The translations under genes were made by a program, and so were the position numbers. Positions 10,130-19,678 of a DNA stretch of 33,280 nucleotides are shown here, in pieces; within the stretch, counting starts at the first letter, position 1; each line of letters starts with the position of its first letter. The notes beneath the pieces are model-generated. The model made no database searches and was not told the origin of the DNA. It saw only the letters and a list, made by a program, of their open reading frames with translations. This DNA comes from Clostridiaceae bacterium (GTDB lineage Bacteria > Bacillota > Clostridia > Saccharofermentanales > DTU023), in the NCBI GenBank assembly GCA_012798865.1, contig JAAZMK010000162.1, positions 1-33,280 of the forward strand, read 5' to 3'.

Positions 10130-11214
10130 GTCCAATGATTAGCGTGATCATACCTGTTTACAACGCGGACATGTATTTGTCAGATTGCATTGAGTCTCTT
10201 CTGCGTCAATCCTTTGTTGATATCGAGGTTATATTGATTAATGACGGTTCCCGGGATGATAGCGGTAATATCTGTCAATCATATGCGGAGAAAGATTCCA
10301 GGATCATATATTTAGAACAAGAGAATAAAGGCGTGAGTGAAGCGCGGAATGCAGGGCTAAACATTGCGCGAGGGCGTTTTGTCGTCTTTGTGGACGCTGA
10401 TGACTGGATGGATTCCCATGGTTTACAAGTACTCCTTGATGAGTATAAGTTGCATGAGGCAGATTTAGTTGTTGCCAATATGAGCTTTGTTGAAGGAAAT
10501 CATTCTCGCTGTATTGAGGTTTTTGATAGACCATTTACCACCGATGATCCGGAATGGATTAATAGATATCAAATGGCTTGTATCGGTTATGGTTACAATC
10601 CAAATCCCGGAACAAAATACAACATAACAGGACTAGGCAGCATGGGCAACAAGCTTTACGTTCGAACAATTATTGAGGATAATGGTTTGCGTTTCGATCC
10701 ATACACCTTAGGTTCTTATGAAGACAATCTATTCGTTCTCCATTATTTGGAGTGTTGTAAGAGAGTGAGTTTTATTCCTGAAACGATCTATTTTTACAGG
10801 AAAGTGGATGATTCAAACAGTAGGGGATATAAAGAGAGCTTTCTGGAAATAAGTGAACGTATTTTTGAAAGAATTATTGAGTTTATTCGACACTATAAAT
10901 TATCTTGCGAAGACGACTTTAATAAAGCGTTTAATATGTTTGTCATTCGCAGGTTGGATGAAAGCCTGTATTCGTATTACTTTGCCAAACAGAATAAGCA
11001 TTCCTTTATCGTTCGTCTGAAACAGCTTAATGCACTTATTCGTTGTGAACCCTATAAATCCTCCATAGAACAAGTCGATTATAAATTGCTTAACCCAAAA
11101 AATCACAAGATAACATGGGCAACCGCAAGAATGAAATCAGCATTTTTAATTTGGTGCTCGTTTAGGCTGCGTTTGCTTGCTAGAAAACTGTTTACATTTC
11201 GAAGAAATAAATAA
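10126..11214 (+). CDS. family 2 glycosyltransferase
   Basis: 362 aa; ISVIIPVYNADMYLSDCIESLLRQSFVDIEVILINDGSRDDS...ENKGVSEARNAGL...VDADDW; GTGA overlap with the upstream stop. Confidence 0.95.
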   Translation: MSPMISVIIPVYNADMYLSDCIESLLRQSFVDIEVILINDGSRDDSGNICQSYAEKDSRIIYLEQENKGVSEARNAGLNIARGRFVVFVDADDWMDSHGLQVLLDEYKLHEADLVVANMSFVEGNHSRCIEVFDRPFTTDDPEWINRYQMACIGYGYNPNPGTKYNITGLGSMGNKLYVRTIIEDNGLRFDPYTLGSYEDNLFVLHYLECCKRVSFIPETIYFYRKVDDSNSRGYKESFLEISERIFERIIEFIRHYKLSCEDDFNKAFNMFVIRRLDESLYSYYFAKQNKHSFIVRLKQLNALIRCEPYKSSIEQVDYKLLNPKNHKITWATARMKSAFLIWCSFRLRLLARKLFTFRRNK

Positions 11215-11280
11215 ATCAAAAGGCGGAGATTAAACTGGAAAGATGATTGGTTATAGAGATGTGTAGAATGTATCGATACT

Positions 11281-12579
11281 TTGCCTATTATCGTCTTGCT
11301 GCTGTATTCATACTATCGGACGAGGTGCGTTAGAGTGAAGATGAGACTTAAAGATATTATATCGCTTATCTACATCTTTGTATTTATTGCGGTCATTGCT
11401 GAAATGCGTTTTACACTGACCGATGTCTATGCTTGGCGTATCCTCTATCATGCCTCTATATTGGCAATCAATGCGCTCTGTACTATTTACTTGTTTTTAA
11501 AACGGTTCAACTATTTGAACTCATTCGTTCTTCTCTTGTTCTCAATAATTATTTACCCAATAATCATTTCGGTTATACAAGGTCTTTTCATTTTTCCCAT
11601 GATTATGGTTGATGTGGTGACTTGGCCGCTACTTTTTGTGGTCTTCCTTGACTATAGTATGACCAACGATCTTCCGGTTTCTTTTAAATGGATTACGAAA
11701 TATGGAATGGCACTAATTTGTTTGCTTTCAATTCCCAATATCGTTCTTCAGTATTCAACCGTAAAAGGATCAGCCATCTTTACTACCTATTTCTGTTTAA
11801 CATTTCTTCCTATGCTTTACTTAGTAAATACGAGAAGACAGGCTGCTATTTTTAGTTTTCTTGTAGGCGGTTTGATGTTGTTTTCATCAAAAAGAGCGGG
11901 ATATATTGTCGTTTTACTTGGGGTAGGGGTTTATTACACATTATTGATATATGTACGCAGTGGAGCCAGAGGACGTTTGAAACAACTCAGGAAACTGTTG
12001 ATCACTTTTATTTTTGTAATATTGCTTCTCTTTGTAGTTGTTGAGATATTTGACCTGAATATTCTAAAGAGGCTTTTTTCTATAATTGAAGATGGCGGGT
12101 CCGGAAGAATAAAAATATGGAATCTAATATTTGAACGATATCGTTCATCATCTGCTGTTGACAAAATATTCGGTCATGGATTTCATGCTGTTTTTTATAG
12201 GATAGCGCCCTTTGGTATCAGCAGGTATGCGCACAATAGTTTTCTGGAGACTTTGTATGACTATGGTGTGATCGGACTTATGTTGATCGTCATGTTTACA
12301 GTTAGAATCACTTCAATCACCGTAAAAATGGTTATGCAAAAACATCCTTTAGCGCCAGCGATGGGTTACTCACTTGTTCCACTATATGTCTTTTCTCTTG
12401 TCAGCTATTTCTTTGAGCAATCCATGTTGATTCTCCCATTATCTGTTTTTTGGGGAATATGTTTGGGCAAGTATTTCGCGAAAAAGAACGATAAGTTAAG
12501 CACTTTTCACGGAGTGTGGATTCCCACTTGCTTGGTTAATATATTTTATTTTTGGAAAAAAAATAAAAAGGGGGAATAA
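11281..12579 (+). CDS. O-antigen ligase/polymerase (Wzy_C-like) membrane protein
   Basis: 432 aa multi-TM; SGRIKIWNLIFERY...IFGHGFH...AHNSFLETLYDYGVIGL signature; the true start could be ~11335-11341 rather than TTG 11281. Confidence 0.8.
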   Translation: MPIIVLLLYSYYRTRCVRVKMRLKDIISLIYIFVFIAVIAEMRFTLTDVYAWRILYHASILAINALCTIYLFLKRFNYLNSFVLLLFSIIIYPIIISVIQGLFIFPMIMVDVVTWPLLFVVFLDYSMTNDLPVSFKWITKYGMALICLLSIPNIVLQYSTVKGSAIFTTYFCLTFLPMLYLVNTRRQAAIFSFLVGGLMLFSSKRAGYIVVLLGVGVYYTLLIYVRSGARGRLKQLRKLLITFIFVILLLFVVVEIFDLNILKRLFSIIEDGGSGRIKIWNLIFERYRSSSAVDKIFGHGFHAVFYRIAPFGISRYAHNSFLETLYDYGVIGLMLIVMFTVRITSITVKMVMQKHPLAPAMGYSLVPLYVFSLVSYFFEQSMLILPLSVFWGICLGKYFAKKNDKLSTFHGVWIPTCLVNIFYFWKKNKKGE

Positions 12580-12794
12580 TTGAATTGATTAATTTTTAGA
12601 CACAATTCCTTTTCCTCAGTGCTCACACTGGAAATCAAGCTCGCAAAAGGTCAGTGCCGCGACCGGACTTTTTAGAGCGAGGATTCCACTTACACTAAAG
12701 GAAAAGACAACTGATATTAGTATTTGAGGCTCACTAGATTTGATGATTTATGGATGCTAATATATTCCCTTTACATGAGATTAGAACGACAACT

Positions 12795-14012
12795 CTAGAT
12801 CAATCGGTGTCTAATTTTCATTAGTTGATCTATAACCTGTTTGTTAAGTATGCGCTTAGCCACACACTTAACAATGCGCTTAACCTTATCTACCAGTGTG
12901 AGCTGCCTTACATATGCTTTTGCTAGTTCAGGAATCTTCAGGCGATCCAGATTGTTCATGAACTCATCACGACGTTCAGGTCTCTTGCTTGAATACAACA
13001 TGCAGGGATTACCTACTAGAACTTGCTGAGCATCAACCTCCACAAGCTTTACTTGACCATTCCTATTTACATCTTGCAAAAGTCTCCTGCCCCGTTCTGA
13101 GTGCACAATAACAAGTGACAGACCCTTGTCATCGTCCAGCTCTGGCACAACCTGATCGCAACCCCAGAAATCAGCTAAGGTAAGATCACTTTCTCGTTTT
13201 AATTTCTTAAATTTGCATTCGTAGCAAGCTGGTCTCAAACAAAGATCTTGTAAGAACATCTGCATGAACAAATCTTTATCAAATGTTTCAAGGTATTCAA
13301 CTTTATTAGAGAACACCATTAAAGTTGAATACCTTTTCCATCCATATTTCTTATGTCTGGGAAAGGTATTCACGGTTCGTGCTCCAGCCAGACTTTCGCG
13401 GAAACTAACATATTTCGCCCAAAGTTTAGGACTAGGCGTACCATGACAGATGATATCGACATAAAAGAGGTTGTCGTAGGGCTTTTGCAGAAAGTGCTTG
13501 AGACCTTCGATTTCACAGGGTGTCCCCGAGAACAGTACAGTCTGACCTTGCTTGAGTGCCTCTTTCACCAAACTAAAGATGTCTTGCTTGTCACTCTGTA
13601 AGTACTTGCTACCTCGCAATTTCCCTATATCGGTCACAGAGTCACATACGATGTGTCTCGCCGACTTAAAATCATCTGCGTATGTGACACCAAATACGAT
13701 CCCCCCCTCTTTTAGAATCTTTTCAGCCAATGCAGAGAATATCCCCCCCGAGGAGCTTGATAGGCGTAGGTTCTCGTCAATGTTCCAGGCAGCAAAGGCG
13801 ATTGCATTATCATAAGATTCATCAGAGTTCACATCAGAATTAATGACCGGACAAACTCGTTCACATAAGCCACAGCAGATACACGTGTTTTTATCAATCT
13901 CAGGGTATAAAAAGCCCTCCTCATCTGGGATCATCCTGATGCAGGATACCGGACAAGACTGTTCGCAGGCAGAACAACCGCAGCAATCTTCTTTTCTTTC
14001 AAGCTGAATCAC
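12795..14012 (-). CDS. Coenzyme F420 hydrogenase/dehydrogenase beta-subunit family Fe-S protein (FrhB-like)
   Basis: 405 aa; CCGCSACEQSCPVSCI and CICCGLCERVCP [4Fe-4S] motifs, then RGSKYLQSDK, FSGTPCEIEGLK, CHGTPSPKLW; GTG start overlapping the flippase stop. Confidence 0.9.
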   Translation of the reverse strand: MIQLERKEDCCGCSACEQSCPVSCIRMIPDEEGFLYPEIDKNTCICCGLCERVCPVINSDVNSDESYDNAIAFAAWNIDENLRLSSSSGGIFSALAEKILKEGGIVFGVTYADDFKSARHIVCDSVTDIGKLRGSKYLQSDKQDIFSLVKEALKQGQTVLFSGTPCEIEGLKHFLQKPYDNLFYVDIICHGTPSPKLWAKYVSFRESLAGARTVNTFPRHKKYGWKRYSTLMVFSNKVEYLETFDKDLFMQMFLQDLCLRPACYECKFKKLKRESDLTLADFWGCDQVVPELDDDKGLSLVIVHSERGRRLLQDVNRNGQVKLVEVDAQQVLVGNPCMLYSSKRPERRDEFMNNLDRLKIPELAKAYVRQLTLVDKVKRIVKCVAKRILNKQVIDQLMKIRHRLI

Positions 14013-15562
14013 GTTCGTCCTCCTCTGAAGCTATGTAAAATTTTCTTGATGGGCCTGCGCACCATCACTCTTTCCTCGTCGTTCATCCCGAAGACATACA
14101 TCGATACGCAATAGACCGCCACATAGCCCAAGATAGCTGCAAAGTACACAGACAGCCGCTCAAAGGTGATGTTTCGCATGATAAAAGCACCTAATAATAC
14201 AGGTAAAACTAGGCCCTTAGCTAGATTGAAAATACTCTTCCAGAAATAGACCATATCGAGCCCTATCCCTTTCTGATAGTGAAAATTCATAATGATTCCA
14301 TTTCCAAGAATTAAGCTAATGGTCGTACCAATTGCAGTGCCAGTCGGACCATAGTGTTTTGCCAAAGGAACACTAATTAGTGCATTCAAAACTGCCATCA
14401 CCATATAAACAACGGATCGGAACTGGTGCTTGTTGAGCGAGCGTTGAATCTCAAGAGCTGTATTTTGCATCAACGGAATTGTAACAGGTAAAATAAGTAG
14501 TAAGGCAACATAGTAGGCTTCTGCGTAGTCAGGTGTAGCGTAGATTTTGGTAATGAAGTCTTGGCCAAAGATAGTAAAACCTGACGCTATCAGAACTAAG
14601 ACCATAAATTGCACGCGACCAACCTTAGTCATCAAAAGTGTAAACCTCCGCAACATATCTGGCTCATTCGCAGCTGCGATACGGTTGATTCGTGGAGAAA
14701 ACACTGAAGAGATGGAGGTAGAGAAGTTTAGATACAGGGTGTTTATATTTGCACCTACTCCATAGATAGCTACCGCTATGGAACCGGTAACCCTACCTAG
14801 GATAAACTTACCTACAGACCAATTGACTTGGTCGATGATCATGTTCAAAAAAATAAAGAAACTGAAACTAGCAATCTCTCTTAGTAAGCTAAAATCGAAC
14901 TGATCAAAGGCAAAGCGTGCGTTCAGTTTCTTTAAGCAAAAATACACACTAGTCAAAAGCTTGGCGACTGTAATTACCGTTATGACAACAACGACAGCAA
15001 GCGAACCATAACCCATAAGAAGCAAAGGAAGACACAGTAATGGATTAAAAATAGTCCCTACTAACTGCAGCAGACGCTGAAAGAGAAACTTTTCGTGAGC
15101 ACTGACTATAGACTCAAAGAGCCCGGATGGAAAAGTTAACGCAATATTGAAGACCAGAACAATCATCAATTTCTGTGCAAGCCCCAGCTCTGACTCAGTT
15201 AATTTGTTACCAAAGACTTGACGAGGATAGCTTGCTAAAATCAAACCACAGACTAAAGCAAGAACGGCCATGATAGTGAAAACGATGAGAAAGAGGCCAT
15301 TTAATCGAGCGACACCTTCTTTATCATCTTGTACTTTGTACCGAGAGTAGAAGCGTAAGTAGGCAGCGGTAAATCCAAGGCTGAAAAGACTGAGGTAGCT
15401 AACAACACTGCCAGCTAGGGTGTATACACCATACTCGCTTTGCCCAAGTAAGCGAATCATCAGCGGTGTGTAAACGAGCTGAACAATAATATTCAAGATA
15501 GTGGATACGTAAGATAGGATAACACCGATTTTCAACTGACTACTTTGATCTGTCTTTAACAT
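14009..15562 (-). CDS. oligosaccharide flippase (Wzx/MATE-like)
   Basis: 517 aa multi-TM; LSYVSTILNIIVQLVYTPLMIRLLGQSEYGVYTLAGSVVSYLSLF. Confidence 0.92.
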   Translation of the reverse strand: MLKTDQSSQLKIGVILSYVSTILNIIVQLVYTPLMIRLLGQSEYGVYTLAGSVVSYLSLFSLGFTAAYLRFYSRYKVQDDKEGVARLNGLFLIVFTIMAVLALVCGLILASYPRQVFGNKLTESELGLAQKLMIVLVFNIALTFPSGLFESIVSAHEKFLFQRLLQLVGTIFNPLLCLPLLLMGYGSLAVVVVITVITVAKLLTSVYFCLKKLNARFAFDQFDFSLLREIASFSFFIFLNMIIDQVNWSVGKFILGRVTGSIAVAIYGVGANINTLYLNFSTSISSVFSPRINRIAAANEPDMLRRFTLLMTKVGRVQFMVLVLIASGFTIFGQDFITKIYATPDYAEAYYVALLLILPVTIPLMQNTALEIQRSLNKHQFRSVVYMVMAVLNALISVPLAKHYGPTGTAIGTTISLILGNGIIMNFHYQKGIGLDMVYFWKSIFNLAKGLVLPVLLGAFIMRNITFERLSVYFAAILGYVAVYCVSMYVFGMNDEERVMVRRPIKKILHSFRGGRT

Positions 15563-15700
15563 TATCTCTTTACACCCAAGAAGTAATTAATTAAATTTCT
15601 GCTAGCCTACATACGAGTCCAAAGTTGCGAACATGTGATTTGACAGTACTTTCTTTAAAGTCTTGTACATCATCTGTTCAATATTTTTCTTCTCATTCAC

Positions 15701-16795
15701 TTAAACACTCTTTTCGAGATACTCTAGAAACTCCTGTTTCTTCATAACTATTGTATTGTTAATAGACTCCCAATTAAATGCTTCTTTGCACATATTCGGG
15801 CTTGTAGCATAGGAGCAATCAAATATTTCTAGTAGAGTGACGAGCCTAGTGCTCATATCCTTAAATTTATCAACTCTATTGAAGACGCGAAAAGGAGTAT
15901 TGAAAATTAACGAAAAAACACATGCATGGAATGAATCAGTACACACATACTCCGCATTCTTTAGTAAGTAAATGAACTCAGAAGGTCCTGTAAGATAATG
16001 GTCAGACGATCTCTCCATCACATCAATGATTTTCAAGTTGTTCTTTGTGGCATATTTCCCTATTTCAGCAAGGTAGTCATTTTTTTCACCCAAGAAGTAA
16101 CAGAGAATGTATGCATCTGGCACTATCCAAGCGGGCTTTTTGCATACTTCTAGCCATTCTTCTTCTGTAAGTGTCATGACAGGATCAACAAGAACTTCTG
16201 GCTTTCTGTTCGTTAAGCGTTCGACGATGGAAGCTCCCGAAACTTCTCTGACAGAAATAGAAGACATTTTGTCAAAGCCCATTTTGTATGTATTTTGATA
16301 CTTATCGCTAATCTCCGATATACCAAAGCTACCTGCTAGACCAATGACCTTTGGCTGATCGTTTGTGCCGAGGAAAAACTCTAAATCCTCTCGATATGCA
16401 AAGTTTTTCTCATTCCACACCTGATCACTTCCAATAACAATGTAATCAAATCCGTCGATAAAGCTTTGATCTACGTTAAATCGATTGATGGGTTCAGAAA
16501 TATTTAAGTAAAGCTGCGAAAAACTTCTAAATATTTTAGTTCTATCCTTATCCCTTGCATAATTTCTGTAATTCCATCTCTTTCCAATGTGCAAAAGGCT
16601 CAGCAAAAGTTTCACCAACTGCTTAACTTTTGTAATTATTCTGCCTGTAAATCCCCTTGCATTTTTATAGTACTGTAAAGTGACGGTTTCTAAGTTTCTT
16701 TTCTCCAAATTTCGAACAACCGCATAATTCTGTAATTTATTACCAAAATTGAATTCCCCATACAATGTTTTAATTGCTGCTCGCTTCATACTCAA
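15701..16795 (-). CDS. polysaccharide pyruvyl transferase family protein
   Basis: 364 aa; KTLYGEFNFGNKLQNYAVVRNLEK, VIGSDQVWNEK, YVCTDSFHACVFSLIFNTPF. Confidence 0.92.
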   Translation of the reverse strand: MSMKRAAIKTLYGEFNFGNKLQNYAVVRNLEKRNLETVTLQYYKNARGFTGRIITKVKQLVKLLLSLLHIGKRWNYRNYARDKDRTKIFRSFSQLYLNISEPINRFNVDQSFIDGFDYIVIGSDQVWNEKNFAYREDLEFFLGTNDQPKVIGLAGSFGISEISDKYQNTYKMGFDKMSSISVREVSGASIVERLTNRKPEVLVDPVMTLTEEEWLEVCKKPAWIVPDAYILCYFLGEKNDYLAEIGKYATKNNLKIIDVMERSSDHYLTGPSEFIYLLKNAEYVCTDSFHACVFSLIFNTPFRVFNRVDKFKDMSTRLVTLLEIFDCSYATSPNMCKEAFNWESINNTIVMKKQEFLEYLEKSV

Positions 16796-16837
16796 ACGTA
16801 CCTTTTACCACAGATTATGAATTTAATGAAAGAACGT

Positions 16838-17944
16838 TTACGCACTTACATCTTCAGTGATTAATATATTAGAAAGTAGGGCAAGTGTATATCCTTGTCC
16901 CCATGGATACCAGCCATAGCGTTGCGGATATCGAGAGAAACCCTCACGCTCGGCAGAGCAATTATTAACGAAACCATCGTCACTGGTGCCTGATAACAGA
17001 TAATATGTTGCGCGGTTTACATTACTCATAAACAATTGTGGCAAAACATTAAGTTTAATTCCCTTAAGAATTGAATACGTGATCATGCAAGTTACCGATA
17101 TATCATCCGGTCTTCCAACCACAGTGATCTGCCATGAAAATGCACCATTACCTTTTTGATATTGGATCATAGTGTTTGACAAATTTGTAAAAAGTTCAAC
17201 TAATTGATCTTGTCTGATATTATCTATAGAAATATATTCACGTGAATCGGAAAAACTTATCATGATCCAACCAATAGCACAAACCCATCCAATGATCCCA
17301 TATTTTTCGCTCTTCCCAAAATAATAACCATGATATGGTAGACCGCTCTTTTTATCAAAACCGTATTCATGAAAACTTAGAATCTGATCGATTGCCAATT
17401 CCGAGTATTGAGGTTTGTTAAATATTGAAGAATACTTACATAAGAATGGGCAAATCATTCCTAAACTATCTATGTAAATATCTGGACATCTCATTCTATA
17501 AGGCAAGCTATTCAGTTTGTCTTTTGGGGAATTGTCTATGTAAGAGATCATTTTGTTTATCATTTTTAAATAACTACTCTTGTTCTTGATATCGTATAAG
17601 TATAGGAGCGAATACCCGTTCATCACGTTGTCAATGACATTGATTTTGCTACCAAAATGATGCCAATGATCATAATATTTCTCAATCACATCAATGACAG
17701 ACGGATCTTTGTTATACTCATACGCATTCTGCAAACCAATGATCATGTGTGCGTTGGACCAATTAAAGCGATCCTTCTTTACACCCGATATATATTTGAG
17801 TGCATTTTTAATAATGATTTTTGTCTTTTCTTTAACGCTTACAGCACCAACACCGGACATCTTGGGATATTTTAAGACAACGTTAGATGTTGCCATGCAA
17901 ATGTTCTGGTATTTTGGAACAATTACCGATTTATGTTGATCCAT
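16838..17944 (-). CDS. GH88/GH105-like (alpha/alpha)6-barrel protein
   Basis: 368 aa; MRCPDIYIDSLGMICPFL, YHGYYFGKSEKYGIIGWVCAIGWIMISF, SRYPQRYGWYPWGQGYTLALLSNIL resemble unsaturated glucuronyl/rhamnogalacturonyl hydrolases; no signal peptide apparent. Confidence 0.55.
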   Translation of the reverse strand: MDQHKSVIVPKYQNICMATSNVVLKYPKMSGVGAVSVKEKTKIIIKNALKYISGVKKDRFNWSNAHMIIGLQNAYEYNKDPSVIDVIEKYYDHWHHFGSKINVIDNVMNGYSLLYLYDIKNKSSYLKMINKMISYIDNSPKDKLNSLPYRMRCPDIYIDSLGMICPFLCKYSSIFNKPQYSELAIDQILSFHEYGFDKKSGLPYHGYYFGKSEKYGIIGWVCAIGWIMISFSDSREYISIDNIRQDQLVELFTNLSNTMIQYQKGNGAFSWQITVVGRPDDISVTCMITYSILKGIKLNVLPQLFMSNVNRATYYLLSGTSDDGFVNNCSAEREGFSRYPQRYGWYPWGQGYTLALLSNILITEDVSA

Positions 17945-17961
17945 ATAAACACCTTCAGTTC

Positions 17962-18240
17962 TTAAATTCGTTGTCGTCTAATTGTTTTGACAACGAAACT
18001 CCTCAATGATTTAATTTCTTTACTATTAACAATAACGAGTAGTATTAATAAAAAGCTTTGAACTAATATCGACGTCCAACCCTCAAATCTGAATTGCATA
18101 ATGTACTGAACAATGAGAATCATAACATTCAATATGATCTTATTCCAATGAATATTAATTTCTATTATCTTTCTCGTATCAAATGCACGATACAGAAACA
18201 GAAACAAAAAGCTAAGCAAAGTCGCAAAGCCAGCACCCAA
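17962..18240 (-). pseudogene. C-terminal remnant of a Wzx-like flippase
   Basis: 92-aa ORF MGAGFATLLSFLFLFLYRAFDTRKIIEINIHWNKIIL resembles the C-terminal TM region of flippases; no N-terminal portion upstream. Confidence 0.5.
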
Positions 18241-18388
18241 TTCCGTGACGAATTATAACACATGCGATTTAAACGACTATAAGGTCAGATTACAAGTAAA
18301 AATTATTACCTGCTTCGACCATCTATCGCTAAGAGCGAAATCTAATTGAATACATTGTTGAGCAAATGAAGTAGATGACAGATACCCA

Positions 18389-19495
18389 TCACCTCAAAAC
18401 AACAAACCACACAACCAGAATCACCGCCAAACCGATGAGAAAACCGGCTAAGAGACTCAAGCCGAATGTCTTCAATTCTCTCTTTATTCTTGATTTCCTT
18501 GCCTGATTTGCTGTGTCCATATTCTCACTACCATTTCTGCCGTTTAAGTTGCTTTTTTGCATACCATTGTCTGCTGATCGAGAAAATGCAGATTCTTGTC
18601 CGAATTCAGGAGATTTATCTGTTGCGTTGCGCCTTTTCGGTTTTACATTTACAGATGTTCCATTCTCAGAAGCCTGTGAACCATAAGAATTTTGAATACG
18701 CTCGATATTTTTCTTCGCCGAATCGTCGGGTTCCACGAGTTCCAAGTCGCGCACCTTGATGGCGAGAACTGTGCCGTTCTCCGAGTTGTCTGCTTGTCTT
18801 GAGTGTAGTTGCGCTAGGCGGATGTTCGCCGCGAAGGCGTCGGGAGCGGCTATGTCTTCGGCTAATTGCCTGTGGTGGAAATTCGTATGAAATCCTTCCG
18901 TGGTGAGTAGAATGATATCGCCCGTCTCGAGGTCAAACTTCTTCATTGTATTCGGCGCAGGTATCTCAAAGGGGGCTTTGGGGTCTCCGATGTAAACGGG
19001 TTGGTAGGATTTAGTTTCAGCATCGTAAGGATCGATAAGTGAATACAGTTCATTGTCGCGGTAAAGATGAATCTTTGTATCGCCGACGTTGAGAATATAT
19101 GCCGTATTGGCATCGATCAGAAGTAGTGCGAATGAGGCGCCGACACCTTGATCGGAGCGCTGAGCGATCTGGTCCAACACGCGAAGATGAGCTTCCTCGA
19201 TGAGTTCGCTTGAAAAACTGTTGAAGTCGAATTCGGGATATTTGTAGTCGTCAAGCTTGGCGACGAAGTCTTTGCTGACGCGTTGGATGATGCGTCCGGC
19301 TAGATCGCCTGCACCGGAACCGCCGAATCCCTGTGTGACGATGTAGACTTGTGTGTAATCGGATGCGCCGAGCGACTGCTCCTCGCTGCCCGTGATCATG
19401 TCGGGGTAGACGCGGTCTCCGCAACTAAAAGAATCTTCATTTACTTTTGTACTCGCGCCTGACTCCGTCAGACCGATTACCATCGTTCGAGCCAT
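18389..19495 (-). CDS. PP2C-family phosphatase-like protein with C-terminal TM anchor
   Basis: 368 aa; NEDSF, VTQGFGGSGAGDLAG, GVGASFALLLID, LNVGDTKIHLYRDNELY follow the order of PP2C motifs; C-terminal LKTFGLSLLAGFLIGLAVILVVWFVVLR TM; SD ggagg. Confidence 0.75.
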   Translation of the reverse strand: MARTMVIGLTESGASTKVNEDSFSCGDRVYPDMITGSEEQSLGASDYTQVYIVTQGFGGSGAGDLAGRIIQRVSKDFVAKLDDYKYPEFDFNSFSSELIEEAHLRVLDQIAQRSDQGVGASFALLLIDANTAYILNVGDTKIHLYRDNELYSLIDPYDAETKSYQPVYIGDPKAPFEIPAPNTMKKFDLETGDIILLTTEGFHTNFHHRQLAEDIAAPDAFAANIRLAQLHSRQADNSENGTVLAIKVRDLELVEPDDSAKKNIERIQNSYGSQASENGTSVNVKPKRRNATDKSPEFGQESAFSRSADNGMQKSNLNGRNGSENMDTANQARKSRIKRELKTFGLSLLAGFLIGLAVILVVWFVVLR

Positions 19496-19678
19496 GTTGT
19501 TTCCTCCGTACCGTTACGAATTATAGCATAATTGGACCGGTATATAGCGTGATATACTTCGTGTATGGGATGACCTTGTGCGAGCAGCAAGTCTCAGGAT
19601 TGAGACATTCAAAACTGCTCAGATGGAACACCGCGATGTCCTGCTGTTGAAGCTTTGTTATTGAAGAGAGACTGCGCC

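Noticed and set aside
12608-12706. Imperfect long-range inverted repeat CTTTTCCTCAGTG...CACTAAAGGAAAAG between convergent genes
   Set aside because: Bulged pairing over ~70 nt with no T-run or element features; may be chance. Not strong enough to call an IS or terminator.
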